Below are positions 14,994 to 25,100 of a DNA stretch of 53,460 bases, in pieces. The translations under genes and the position numbers were made by a program. This stretch comes from a virus. Within the stretch, counting starts at the first letter, position 1, and every line of letters starts with the position of its first letter. The notes beneath the pieces were generated by a model. That model did no database searches. It worked only from the letters and a program-made list of their open reading frames with translations, and was not told the DNA's origin. The stretch is taken from positions 1-53,460 of IMG/VR virus record IMGVR_UViG_3300032224_000722, one strand, 5' to 3'.

Positions 14994-15642
14994 GTTGTTT
15001 TACCTGTAATGGAGTTGTACAGTCATTAACTGCTTTCTTTTCAGCCATCATTTCGCCTAACAAGGTTGCTTGTTGAGCTTGGAATGCCGCATTCTTAGCA
15101 AGGGCTTGGCTAGCTAACTCTCCAACACTAATACCGCTAGCCGCTGATAATGCAGATAACAATGGAGTTGGATAGTTAGGATTTGCTTGGACAGCCTGTG
15201 ATTCTTCTAACTGTTGTTGATGAGTACTTGCTTCTAACTTACTAGTCATGCTTCTCATGTTAGAAAATTTAACATCAAACTCGGCTTGAATTTCTAAGCA
15301 AGATAGATACTTATATCCTTTTAAGAATAAGTCAATATCTTCAGCAGAAGTTAAAGTAGGAAAGTGATGCATATGACCTTCAGCGATACTTTCTGGGTTA
15401 TGATCTGCAACAGTAGTAACAAGTGCAACACAACCGTCGTCTAGGACAGTATAGTTGATATGTGCAAACTCTGCAATTACTTGCGGATCAGTTAACTGTA
15501 CAATTTTATATTTTGCAATTTGATCTGCATTAAAATTTACAATAGGAAGATCTAACACTAACCAACCGTGAGTAGTGTATTTTGTATCTGGAGGTAGTTG
15601 GAATGTAAGTGGTTGATTCCAATCAATTTTCATTAAAAGCAT
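14980..15642 (-). CDS. Unknown protein in the halogenase-oxygenase cassette (220 aa)
   Basis: I do not recognise this family. Residues 1-115 look folded: strands MKIDWNQPLTFQLP, HGWLVLDLPIVNF, YTVLDDGCVALVTTVAD, then a His-rich AEGHMHHFPT and FLKGYKYLSCLEI. Residues 120-215 are helical and Ala/Gln-rich (ASTHQQQLEESQAVQA, ASQALAKNAAFQAQQATLL). SD AAGGT lies 10 nt before ATG 15642; a second ATG at 15633 is possible. The 3' end overlaps the oxygenase by 14 nt. Its place in the operon suggests a fibre-assembly or modification partner; HMHH could bind metal, which is speculation. Confidence 0.78.
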   Translation of the reverse strand: MLLMKIDWNQPLTFQLPPDTKYTTHGWLVLDLPIVNFNADQIAKYKIVQLTDPQVIAEFAHINYTVLDDGCVALVTTVADHNPESIAEGHMHHFPTLTSAEDIDLFLKGYKYLSCLEIQAEFDVKFSNMRSMTSKLEASTHQQQLEESQAVQANPNYPTPLLSALSAASGISVGELASQALAKNAAFQAQQATLLGEMMAEKKAVNDCTTPLQVKQLGWI

Positions 15643-15668
15643 GTTAGTAGGGACCTTGCTAAAAAGCG

Positions 15669-16355
15669 TTATTGTGCTGACCTTGCAATTTTGTCCTGTG
15701 TACCGTCTTGATTAAACTTGATCAATGTTTCTTGATCTTGTGCTGATCCTAACTGTGGTACTGGAATATATGCGGCCATTTCATTTGTAATCTTCAATGC
15801 TTCTTGTAGTGTTACATGGAAGATCTCTTCTGGTAAGTCCATCATCGCTTGCAGGTTACCTGTAGAAATTCTACCTGTAGATACAATATCTAATCCTGCT
15901 TGACGACCTAGACGTTTGACCCAGTAATCAATTTCGAGAGTATCTTTCATAGATAGCATCTCACCGATATCAAAATTATCATTGAAGTACTGTAATACTT
16001 CGTAAAAAGTAACCAATTCGTTTTTGATACGTTTAACTTCTTTTACATTTAAGTAAATCTTTTCTTCTACTTGATGGATTTCTAAATCAATTTCCATCTG
16101 ATATAAAGGATCAGTTTCACGCTCGCGCTTCTTTTTCAAGATTTCAATCTTAAGCTGATTCTTTTTATCTTCATATTCTGCTTTACGTAAATTTTCTTCA
16201 CGTACTTCTGATTCCATCACAACTTGTTGCAGTTGTTTAACGGGTGTAAGCTGTGAGTTAATAACAAACTGCTTCATTTGGAAGTCACTCATACCACGGG
16301 GTAGAGCTTCTACTAAATCAGCTATTTGCCAAACTTTCTTTTCTGTTGATTCCAT
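15669..16355 (-). CDS. Coiled-coil protein of unknown function (228 aa)
   Basis: I recognise no family. Residues about 35-125 form a strongly charged helix (EVREENLRKAEYEDKKNQ, LKIEILKKKRERETD, then EKIYLNVKEVKRIKNELV) that should make a long coiled coil. Helical segments on either side are YFNDNFDIGEMLSMKDTL and DLPEEIFHVTLQEALKITNE. It has SD AAGGAT with good spacing, and its start lies inside the halogenase gene (38-nt overlap). A scaffold or chaperone for the neighbouring enzymes or fibres would fit the shape and context, but nothing in the sequence proves it. Confidence 0.8.
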   Translation of the reverse strand: MESTEKKVWQIADLVEALPRGMSDFQMKQFVINSQLTPVKQLQQVVMESEVREENLRKAEYEDKKNQLKIEILKKKRERETDPLYQMEIDLEIHQVEEKIYLNVKEVKRIKNELVTFYEVLQYFNDNFDIGEMLSMKDTLEIDYWVKRLGRQAGLDIVSTGRISTGNLQAMMDLPEEIFHVTLQEALKITNEMAAYIPVPQLGSAQDQETLIKFNQDGTQDKIARSAQ

Positions 16356-17685
16356 TTTTAATCCTTATCTCTGTTATGTGCTTGTAATGATTTGGTAATG
16401 TTTTTTGTGCAAGATAAACTTGTACTTTAGCATCCTGTGTTACCTTAGGATAATAATGAGCTTCACCAAACCCCCTTAGCAATTCGTTCCATTGAAAATA
16501 AGGATAACCGTTATCGAGGTTATCTTCCTTCGTTGGATATTTATATTTAAGAGAACGCCAAAAATCCTGGAAGTCTTTTGAGTTACGGGCGGCTTCGCTT
16601 GCCGCTACCCAAAACGGCTCTTTTCTCTTGCTAAAGGCATAATGACTCAACACCACAACTTTAATATAGCGTATTTTTTCCTGTATTTCTGCGTTTGCCC
16701 ATGCATGGGTTTTGCGCCCTGTAATAACTTCAACGGCATATTCAATAGTTTTACCTGCTAAATGGATCGCTGTGGCTTCTAATGGTTCTATGAACCCGCT
16801 ACTCATACCCGCCGCAATAATATTACCTTTAATGATCTCTTTATAATAGCCAGGACTCATTGTGATCTTTCTAGGATTTTCAATGCCTGTTGCTTTGGTA
16901 AACTCTGTTCTAGCGTCTTCATCGTTAATAAACTGACTACTGTAGATGTATCCGTTACCAGTTCTTTCGTAGACTGGGATTTTAAAGCGCCACCCTGCTG
17001 TCATCCCTATACTAGATGTAAACGGCTCGTACTCTTTTTCTGGGTTCGTATAAGATTTTTGTCCTACTATTGCTGTATCTACTAATAGTTCATCGCTGTA
17101 ACTACAAAATTCGCTGTCTGTTTTGCTGATCAGTAAGCGACGGAATCCCGAGCAGTCAACGAACCAGTCTGCAACTACAGTGGTGCCGTTATCTAAGGTG
17201 ACGCTTTTACAAGTATTTCCGTCCATCTCAACTTCTGTTATCTCTGCGTGAGTTAGTGTAACACCCTTTTCTGTACTACGTGCTTGTAACAAATTAGCAA
17301 GCTCTGTCGCTACAAAGTGACATCCGTGCATACTGTTTTCGTGTAACCAAGGGCACTTATTATTATTGCCAACAGCCGCGGCTAAATCACTACCCCACAT
17401 TTCCCAGTCCGGGTCAGTTGATAACCAAAAAGGTTTTTCAGCAAAGTCGATAAATTTGATTCCTAATTTGACGCCGCCACCCGTGAGTGCAACTAACTCT
17501 GTGGCTTTAATACCTAGGTCGTTTAGCATTTTCATAATGCTAGGCCACGTTCCTTCACCTACGCCAATGGTGGGAATGTTTGGACTTTCAATTAAATGAA
17601 TTTGATAATTTGGAAACTTGTTAATAAGATAAGCGGCGGAAAGCCAACCAGCTGTCCCACCGCCCACGATGCATATTGTCGTCAT
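16318..17685 (-). CDS. Flavin-dependent (tryptophan-type) halogenase
   Basis: This is an FADH2-dependent halogenase of the PrnA/tryptophan halogenase family, which makes HOX at flavin and delivers it through an active-site Lys. I choose ATG 17685 (455 aa) because TTICIVGGGTAGWLSA gives the FAD GxGxxG fold at once. GVGEGTWPSIMKMLNDLGI is the family motif, K73 (in GGGVKLGIKF) matches the catalytic Lys79 of PrnA, and GFIEPLEATAIH (E300/E303) matches the region of Glu346. The WxWxIP signature is WRFKIP here (second Trp to Phe). PrnA has about 538 aa, so this is shorter. Related genes occur in marine cyanophages. It starts 11 nt after the propeller gene and overlaps the coiled-coil gene by 38 nt. 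The substrate is unknown. Confidence 0.92.
   Translation of the reverse strand: MTTICIVGGGTAGWLSAAYLINKFPNYQIHLIESPNIPTIGVGEGTWPSIMKMLNDLGIKATELVALTGGGVKLGIKFIDFAEKPFWLSTDPDWEMWGSDLAAAVGNNNKCPWLHENSMHGCHFVATELANLLQARSTEKGVTLTHAEITEVEMDGNTCKSVTLDNGTTVVADWFVDCSGFRRLLISKTDSEFCSYSDELLVDTAIVGQKSYTNPEKEYEPFTSSIGMTAGWRFKIPVYERTGNGYIYSSQFINDEDARTEFTKATGIENPRKITMSPGYYKEIIKGNIIAAGMSSGFIEPLEATAIHLAGKTIEYAVEVITGRKTHAWANAEIQEKIRYIKVVVLSHYAFSKRKEPFWVAASEAARNSKDFQDFWRSLKYKYPTKEDNLDNGYPYFQWNELLRGFGEAHYYPKVTQDAKVQVYLAQKTLPNHYKHITEIRIKNGINRKESLANS
16538..16545 (-). promoter_or_regulatory. TATAAATA inside the halogenase gene
   Basis: An exact T4 late core on the minus strand lies in the 3' part of the halogenase gene, about 180 nt before the coiled-coil gene start. 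It encodes Lys-Tyr-Lys-Tyr codons, so it may be coincidence, but it could provide extra late transcripts of the three downstream genes. Confidence 0.25.
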
Positions 17686-17696
17686 AAACCTACTTA

Positions 17697-18809
17697 TTAA
17701 GGTAGTGGACCGTAACAAGCACTTCCTGAAGATTGATTACGCTGACTATATACTGAGCCCAATACTTGGTGACTATCCGAAGGATAATATGTTTTAACAG
17801 AAACGTTATTTTGTGCGCCGTTATATCCTGCGATAAAGTAACCGTAGTCTTGTCCCATAACTGCACATTGCTCGCCGTTGTTATACTGTTGGCTAGGTGA
17901 ACTCGACCAGCTTTCGCTTGCAACGTTAAATCTTGACATAGCGGATGAAGCGTTTGGATTCATGTACCACTTGTAGTATTTTGTTGGCATCGCTTTACCA
18001 GCTTGACCGCCACCGAACGGAGCTTCACCTGTAGTTGCACCGGATGCTGTCATTGTGGAATAGTTCCATCTGTATGGACCACTTTGGCCTGGAGTAAAGT
18101 TATACCCGTAATTGTTTTCTGCAGGAACACCAGCACCATAGGAGTGCGAACCTGGAGTTGCATAACCAACACCCCAGCTGTTTGTTGTATAGTTAATATA
18201 GTTTCCTGTACCACCAATTTGGATCATACCGTATTGGTTATTAGCACCAGTTTTAGTACCATTATGCCAAGAGTTAGGTGAGTAAGAACCTGTTGGACGA
18301 TTTGAAATCGTTGTAAGCGTCCATGATGCCCAGTCTTGTATGTTTGCTTGAACGCTTGAGTTACCTTGGTGGTGATATGCGTACCACTCTGAACTATGCC
18401 ATCCACCATAATAATTTGTAAAGGACAATGTTTGTGGTTGTTCTAGAGCAACGTCACAACTGTGATGTACACGTAAAATTTGTGACCAAATACTTCCGCC
18501 TACATAACCACCAGATACGCAACCTTGTTGTAATACGATTTCGTTTTTATAATCGTTTGGTTTAGCTACAAACTTGTACCACGCATAGTAAGCCTGAGAG
18601 CCGCCTGATGAAATTGGAACGTAGGTGTTACCGGCAGGGCCAGTTGATGGATATCTGTTAGTTGAAAATACAAATTCGTTAATATCACTAACATATCCGA
18701 TATAACCCGGGGTTGCAGTCGCACTTAAATTAGTACGAGCAGTATACTTTGCAGGAATAATGTTTCCTGTGTTATCAATAACTAATAGTCCGTTGCTGTA
18801 AATTGCCAT
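17697..18809 (-). CDS. Kelch-like propeller adhesin (370 aa)
   Basis: The N-terminus (MAIYSNGLLVIDNTGNIIPA) is a fibre-type attachment segment. From about residue 120 come four or more degenerate blade-like repeats rich in Trp, Tyr, Gly and Asn: NQYGMIQIGGTGNYINYTTN, NNYGYNFTPGQSGPYRWNYS, YKWYMNPNASSAMSRFNVAS and QDYGYFIAGYNGAQNNVSVK. Each has the pattern Y-G-x(n)-N/S-x-Y/F-x-W-like of Kelch/galactose-oxidase-type propellers, which bind glycans. SD AAGGAA lies well before the ATG, with an AATAAATA box above it. It is followed after 11 nt by the halogenase. A receptor-binding role is inferred from composition and neighbours. Confidence 0.72.
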   Translation of the reverse strand: MAIYSNGLLVIDNTGNIIPAKYTARTNLSATATPGYIGYVSDINEFVFSTNRYPSTGPAGNTYVPISSGGSQAYYAWYKFVAKPNDYKNEIVLQQGCVSGGYVGGSIWSQILRVHHSCDVALEQPQTLSFTNYYGGWHSSEWYAYHHQGNSSVQANIQDWASWTLTTISNRPTGSYSPNSWHNGTKTGANNQYGMIQIGGTGNYINYTTNSWGVGYATPGSHSYGAGVPAENNYGYNFTPGQSGPYRWNYSTMTASGATTGEAPFGGGQAGKAMPTKYYKWYMNPNASSAMSRFNVASESWSSSPSQQYNNGEQCAVMGQDYGYFIAGYNGAQNNVSVKTYYPSDSHQVLGSVYSQRNQSSGSACYGPLP

Positions 18810-18832
18810 TTTGGTAAATTCCTTGTGTATTC

Positions 18833-21496
18833 TTATTTATTAAGCAGTTGGGTTACCAACGCTTTTAATTCGTCAATTTGCGCCTGTTGCGCTTGTATTG
18901 TATGCTCGTGTTCTTTGATAGCATTAACTAATAGTGGAACCACGCGATCATACTGTGCTGTTAGATAGTTTTCGCCTGATTTAGACTTAGATTCTGTTTT
19001 TAGATTCTCATCTTGATCAAATGGTGCCGGAACTACAACTTCTGGAATTACTAGATTAAGTTTCTGAGCACTTAAACCAAGTTTTCTGCGGTTGCCGACT
19101 ACTCCTAATGATTTTGCAATTTCGTTATCATAGTAGTAGAACCCCTCTAATTGCATTACTTTTGCAACTGCATCAGTAATAGGTCCTTCGATAATTTTTA
19201 ATCGTTCGTCTGACGTTGCAGAATATACGTCGCCGACAACATAAAGCGTACCACCGCAAGTTGAGTTGTTACTATCTAGTTGCCAGTACCATGGCCATTG
19301 ACCGTTAACCTGCGTCCATGCACCTGATCCTGCATCTGCGCCGGCACGTAGGACATATAACCTGTTGCTATTGTTGTGTAGATATGCGTTATTTTCGTCT
19401 GTATCACGGAAGTGGATTGTTGGAGCACCAGTTCTAATACCAATGTCGCCACCGGTACCGCTAGAACCGTTGTTAATATAAATGTTGTATGCTTGGTTAC
19501 CAGTGAATGTATGTGTACCAGTTGCGCTTACGTTACCGTTCGATGACGTTAAAGTCCAGTTGTCGCCGGTTCCGCTGTTCGAAATAAAGTTGTATGATTG
19601 ATCAACACGGAATCTATACCCGCTTGCCGTATTGCTACCATCGCCCCAACGCTGTAAGTTGATAGAACCCGATCCTGGACCTACTTGTAGTACTGCGCCA
19701 CCGCCTTCTATCGCGTTAGTTGTACCAACACCAAATCCAGCTGTACCAGCATAAAATCTTCCACCTGTGCCGCCCGCTGTATTGCCTGTTACAGTCAGCT
19801 TGCCGCCGGTTGGGTCAAATATCAAGTGACTAGAGTCAATATAGTCAGTTGTAATATTACCGCTAGTTGCGTTGGTAAACATTGGATAATAACCAGTACC
19901 AGTAGCAACGTTAGTAACGCTAGCCGCGGCCGGAGCCCACTGGATTCCGGAACCAGTTGTTTGTAAGAAGTATCCGTTAGTACCTGCAGTTGGGGTTGCA
20001 CCTGCATATAGCGCACCACTTAGTAATAAACCAGATGCTATACTTGCGCCTCCACTAACTACCAGCGAACCCGAACCTGCTGTTGCGCTCGCCGCCGTTG
20101 TTGCACTAATAGTTACGTTACCGTTAGCATCAATAAAGATACGTTGGGTGCCTGCGCCGTTAGCGATAACAATCTGACCGTTGGCACTAACTGTACCACC
20201 ACTGTTGTTACCAAGAATAACACAGTTGTCGTAGCCCAGTGCATTACCTGCATTGTAACCAATTAATACGTTGTTATTATTTGTTGAAATCGTTGAACCA
20301 GCGCCAAATCCAATTGCAGTATTGTTAATGCCGCTTGCCATCAATAGCAATGCGTTTGTACCGATAGCAGTATTACCACCGGTGACTAATGAACCTGAAC
20401 CTAACGCACGATAACCGATAGCAGTATTATTTTGTACGCTGGCGCCTGAGGCCGCAGATAACGCTGAGGTTCCTATACCTGTATTGTTTGAACCAGCTAC
20501 AATTAGCTGACCTGCAACGTTACCAACGAACGTATTGTTACCACCTGTAGTTACACCGTTACCTGAATTGTATCCTAAGAATGTGTTTGCCGTGCCGCCC
20601 GTTGTTAAACTTGCGCCTGATGAGTTACCGACTACAGTATTTGTTGTGCTGGCTAAGTTACCTTGTCCGATGCGTACTGAGTTAAAATAACTGTCTGCAC
20701 CTGCCCAGTGTGCGCCACCGGAACTAATACCACCATAGGTTGTAATAGCACCAGTTGATGTACTGGTTGCCGCTGTTGATTGTGGAATGACAATTTGATT
20801 GTATAACACATTCAATGAGTTGTATTGTGTAGCTACAGCACCCGCACTTTGGCTTGCGGCCGATACTAAGAATTTAAATCCGTTTGAATCTTGTAATTGA
20901 ATTTGACCGTTGAAGCCGGTGCCCATTACAGTATATGCAGAACCGTCTAGAGTATAGCTGTTAAAACCAATTCCACGATAAGAACCAGTTTGAAGTGCAA
21001 GACCAGTTAATGAGTTAGTGGTAAGATATGCCGCAACGTTTGTAGTTGTATTAACTGATAGGCCGTACGTGCTGGCCGCGCCGCCGACTGCTAGGTTAGC
21101 ACTTAGGTTAAACGATCCACCAATGTTCAAGTTACCACTGATGCCTACACCACCCAAAACCTGTAGTGACCCTGTACCTGTAGTTGTTGACTGTGTATTG
21201 CCGCCAACTGTGACATAACCCTGATATGGTGCTAGTTGTATTTGCCCTGTGCTGTTTACTGTGATACTTGGAATACCGCTAACGTCGTTGACTTGGAAAA
21301 ACTGTCCAGTCATACCATCACCGATGGTGTGTACCTGTCCCGCCGTTGCTTCCCAACTCAATGTACCAGCATCTAGCACACGGGCATACAAGGTCGCAGA
21401 TGAGCTTGCGCTACCGCCCTGGTACGCAACTATAGGCTCGGCTGTGCCAGAACCTATGTTTGGGGTTATTAAAATGTTACGATTACTGTATGCCAT
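18833..21496 (-). CDS. Tail fibre with C-terminal S74 self-cleaving chaperone (887 aa)
   Basis: This is a trimeric fibre protein. Residues 1-130 contain a head region and one TGTGSLQVLGGVGISGNLNI module of the type seen in the giant fibres. Residues about 279-435 are YadA-like head repeats (NTAIGYRALGSG, NTAIGFGAGSTI, NNVLIGYNAGNA), forming a left-handed beta-roll. The C-terminal 126 residues are an intramolecular chaperone autocleaving domain (peptidase S74): the catalytic Ser762 in SDERLKIIEG, then RKLGLSAQKLNLVIPEVVV, and a terminal coiled coil rich in Gln and Leu (EHTIQAQQAQIDELKALV). The chaperone is cut off after trimer assembly. It starts 23 nt after the LamG gene, with no clear SD but a GGTAAATA box. 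Confidence 0.92.
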   Translation of the reverse strand: MAYSNRNILITPNIGSGTAEPIVAYQGGSASSSATLYARVLDAGTLSWEATAGQVHTIGDGMTGQFFQVNDVSGIPSITVNSTGQIQLAPYQGYVTVGGNTQSTTTGTGSLQVLGGVGISGNLNIGGSFNLSANLAVGGAASTYGLSVNTTTNVAAYLTTNSLTGLALQTGSYRGIGFNSYTLDGSAYTVMGTGFNGQIQLQDSNGFKFLVSAASQSAGAVATQYNSLNVLYNQIVIPQSTAATSTSTGAITTYGGISSGGAHWAGADSYFNSVRIGQGNLASTTNTVVGNSSGASLTTGGTANTFLGYNSGNGVTTGGNNTFVGNVAGQLIVAGSNNTGIGTSALSAASGASVQNNTAIGYRALGSGSLVTGGNTAIGTNALLLMASGINNTAIGFGAGSTISTNNNNVLIGYNAGNALGYDNCVILGNNSGGTVSANGQIVIANGAGTQRIFIDANGNVTISATTAASATAGSGSLVVSGGASIASGLLLSGALYAGATPTAGTNGYFLQTTGSGIQWAPAAASVTNVATGTGYYPMFTNATSGNITTDYIDSSHLIFDPTGGKLTVTGNTAGGTGGRFYAGTAGFGVGTTNAIEGGGAVLQVGPGSGSINLQRWGDGSNTASGYRFRVDQSYNFISNSGTGDNWTLTSSNGNVSATGTHTFTGNQAYNIYINNGSSGTGGDIGIRTGAPTIHFRDTDENNAYLHNNSNRLYVLRAGADAGSGAWTQVNGQWPWYWQLDSNNSTCGGTLYVVGDVYSATSDERLKIIEGPITDAVAKVMQLEGFYYYDNEIAKSLGVVGNRRKLGLSAQKLNLVIPEVVVPAPFDQDENLKTESKSKSGENYLTAQYDRVVPLLVNAIKEHEHTIQAQQAQIDELKALVTQLLNK
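18834..18841 (-). promoter_or_regulatory. Late-promoter-like box before the propeller gene
   Basis: AATAAATA on the minus strand (7 of 8 to the T4 late core), 24 nt before the propeller ATG, with an SD (AAGGAA) in between. It overlaps the stop codon of the S74 fibre gene. Confidence 0.4.
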
Positions 21497-21519
21497 ATTA
21501 TTCCAATATTTACCTTAAA

Positions 21520-22173
21520 TTATAGTCCGTATCTGCCCTTGAGTGCAACATAAGATGCACGTACTTGGGATGCAGATAAGGCAGTATTCCAGAAAAGTGT
21601 AGGTCCAATTAGACCGTTGCACGGTCCTGATTGTACACCAACTTGGAATGTAGCATTATTACTTGATGGGCCACTTACAGTTCCCGAGTTATCTAATACT
21701 CCATTATAATAAAGACTACTTACCGCAGTACTACCGCCAGATGCTACTCCGGCAAATGTGCCAGTCCAACAATGCCAAGTGTTTAATGGTATTGTTGCGT
21801 TTGAATATAAATCTCCACCTGTACCGTATGTTTGCCAACGCATCTGTGTCAAGTTACCTGCGTATAAGTTAACGCTGTTAGAACCAGATACATAGTTAAA
21901 GAAACCGCCAGTTCTACTGTTTAAATTTAAAAACTGCATAACAGTAAACCCTGTTGAAAGATTTAAGTTATAACTTGCGCCGCTAACAATAGCACCAGCA
22001 GTGGCATTACTAAAACTAGCACTGGCATAGGTAATTGATGATAATGTTGCCGGTTGATTGTCTATTAGATTATAAGCAGTACTACCCGATCCGCTATAAC
22101 TTTTACTGTTATACGGATCTAGATAATATGCTAGATTTGTTAAGGGAATCTGTGGTCCGAATGTTGATGCCAT
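21520..22173 (-). CDS. LamG/concanavalin-like lectin protein (217 aa)
   Basis: This is a single jelly-roll lectin domain protein, probably a virion-bound glycan binder. The signature of phage LamG proteins is present: LTNLAYYLDPYNSKSYSGSG (conserved YLD near the start), GFTVMQFLNLNSRTGGFF, IPLNTWHCWTGTFAG (the NTWH..TGT strand), SLYYNGVLDNSG and the closing IGPTLFWNTALSASQVRASY then LKGRYGL, typical of the Laminin_G_3-type fold. SD AAAGGAT lies before the ATG, which comes 3 nt after the stop of the 4519-aa gene, so it is coupled to the giant fibre. Alternatively it is a soluble accessory adhesin. Confidence 0.85.
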   Translation of the reverse strand: MASTFGPQIPLTNLAYYLDPYNSKSYSGSGSTAYNLIDNQPATLSSITYASASFSNATAGAIVSGASYNLNLSTGFTVMQFLNLNSRTGGFFNYVSGSNSVNLYAGNLTQMRWQTYGTGGDLYSNATIPLNTWHCWTGTFAGVASGGSTAVSSLYYNGVLDNSGTVSGPSSNNATFQVGVQSGPCNGLIGPTLFWNTALSASQVRASYVALKGRYGL

Positions 22174-22176
22174 TTT

Positions 22177-25100
22177 TTATCCTTTGAACTCCGTGTTAAG
22201 TTTACCAATGTCTTTACGTTCTGCCCATACTGTGTAGAAGCACTTGCAAGGACCTCCTAACATCGAGTCGTTATCAATAAAGATTGAACCAGTTCCTGCA
22301 TCAATGCGTTCGACATATAATTTCTGGAACTTGCCAATAGGTGTTAGATCAACTGTTATAGTATCCATGTCAACTAACGATAACCAATAGTCCGGAAGTT
22401 GGATCACACGACCTTCTAACTTACCACGAACATATACACCGTTCTCTGGTCCTTCTAAGCTACCATATTGTAACTTGTAACCTTTCTTAGTTGGGTGATC
22501 TATTAAGAAGCTCTTAGCAGTTGCATATAATGTGCCACCGACGTATGCATTTCCACCAATACCAACTCCGCCGTTAACAACTTGCAATGCGCCTGTTGTT
22601 GTACTTGTTGAGTTTGTAGCATTGTTGATAATCAAGCTGTTTGGAGTAGAACCATACAAGCCTAAGTTGGTCATTAGTGTTGCAGTAGTAACAACCTGTG
22701 CATTGTTTACGGTTGCTGTGTTAGCAATATATAAACTACCACCTGCATAAATGTTGTTGTTTGCAGTTACTAGTGCGTTAGTGGTAACCTGGTATGGACC
22801 TGCTAGATAACCAGCTTCGCCTTGTGCGCCCCAGATATAAGCACCTGCACCGCCTGTACCAGCATAGCTAGTGTTTGTTCCACTTAATAAGGTATCGTAA
22901 CCTTGTGCTGAATATACACCAAATGTTGTAATTGCCGCACTTGGGGACGCCCAAACAGTAATTTGGCAACGGTACCAACCGTAGTATCCAACTGGATCTA
23001 TTCTAGCAGTAGTGTTGTATAATGGAGTAGGACCAGCTTGGTAAGCACCAGTGCTTAGGTTAAAATAAACACCATGTGCTGAGCCACCTGCATTTACATA
23101 CAATGCGATGAATGTACGTGTATTTGCCTTGGCATATATACTGAATGTTACAGGACCAGTTACTCCAGTTAATGTTTGTTGGAAGTAATGGTTACCAGTT
23201 GCACCAGATTCTGTTAATAATGTTGCGTTAGTTGTACCGTCTGGGCTTGTTGTAGCATTTAAACCTGCTGAGCCAGCAATCTTAGTCCAGTTACTGTTAC
23301 TTACTGACCAGTCCTGTGAATAGTACAATAAGTTATTGCCGCCTGATGCATATAAACTTGCACCAGAAACGTTGCTTGTACTTTCAATTGGACCGCCAAC
23401 TTGAACATATGATCCGCTATCGTCGTACGCCTTGTTGACAATTAATTTTTGTCCAACAAACAAGTTACCGTATAACGATCCACCACCGTAAACTTGCAAT
23501 GCACCAGATGCTGTTGAAATTGCAACAGTACCGCTAGTTACTGCAATGTATGGAGTACTTGTAGAAGATCCGCCTCCGCCACTACCACCTGATCCAACTA
23601 GTGAACCGTTAGCGTAAATGTTACGTGCATAAATGTCACGTACACCCATGTCGCCTGCGATAATAACAGCACCAGTAATTGTTGAGCTTGCTGTTGTAGC
23701 ATTTGTAAAGTTAGTTACACCAGGAACAGTTACAGCTTGTGTGCTGTTTGCGCTGAATACAATATTACCTGCACCGTCTGAAATAATAACGTTGTTGTTG
23801 CTTGAACTAATACCGCTACCGTTGTTACCACCAATTATAACGTTGTTACCACCGCTAGTAATTGATTGACCTGCTTGGTAACCTAGTAGTACGTTTTGTG
23901 ATCCGCCTGCTAATGTTAAACCCGATTGATAACCAATGATTGTATTTCTTGCACCGCTTGTAATTACGTTACCTGCTTGATAACCGATACCAATGTTGCT
24001 TGCGCCTGTATTAGTTACGCCTGCACCTGCTAGGGCGCCTTGACCGATAGCAACTACATAGTTACCTTGTGCAGTTTGAGCGGCTTGATAACCGATAGCA
24101 ACGCTTGAGCTACCAGGAGTACCACCGTTCATTGCCTGCGTACCAATCGCTACGTTATTAACCGTTGCGCCAGCATTTTGTAGAGCTTGTAAACCAATAC
24201 CGATATTGTAGTTACCAGAGCTTAAACTTGTTAACGCATTAGATCCAATACCTACGTTATATGTTCCACTTGCTACTGCGTTGATTGCACCGACACCAAC
24301 TGCAATGTTACTTGCAACTGCGCCGCCGCCGAGACCGACACGCATTGTGCCAATATAATGATCGCCACCGGAGTAGATTGTTCCTGCTACACCAACACCG
24401 CCTGTGACCTGTAATGCATTACCTGCTACTGCGGTAGTTGCCGATGAAGCGTTACTAATTGTAACAATTCCAGATGCACCTATCGTAGATTGGAATGTTG
24501 CGGCTCCGACTACAGTTGCATTACCACCAACCCATAAGTCTTTACTTAGGCCAATACCGCCCGTTGTGTATAATGCGCCGGTACTTGTTGAGGTAGCATT
24601 AGTTGTATTATTAATATAAATTGGGTTAGTTACTGTGCCGCCGTTAAACGCACCAGTAAATGATCCAATGTTAGCTGTTGTAACAATTTGATATCCGTTA
24701 ATCCAACCTGGGTTATCTAACCATAAGCTAGACGCTCCGATTCCACCTGTAACAATCAGTGCGTTGCCTGCCTTAGTACTTGTGCTTGCAAGAGCCGATG
24801 CAACAAATACTGCACCGGTAAAGCTCGAAGCAGATCCAACATAGAAGTTACCTGTTACACCTGCGCCACCTTGTACTTGTAATGCGCCACTGCTTGCGGA
24901 ACTTGCTACAGTAGCAGTTGTAATTACTAAACCAGTTGGTGTAATTTTAGCCACTTCATAGGAGTTCTGATTAGCAAAGTAAATGTTGCTCGAGAATCCA
25001 ATTGTAGTATCACCGGCTTGTGCGCTTGGACTAAAGTTAGCGGCTGACCCGTTAACTCCAATACGGAAGTCTGCTGTGTTGCCTGTGTTTGTTCTCGTGA

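Noticed and set aside
17686-17718. Longer halogenase start at 17718
   Set aside because: It would overlap the propeller gene; the FAD fold begins at MTTICIVGGG (17685).
17697-22173. Diversity-generating retroelement acting on the adhesins
   Set aside because: No reverse transcriptase or template/variable repeat pair is visible in the window.
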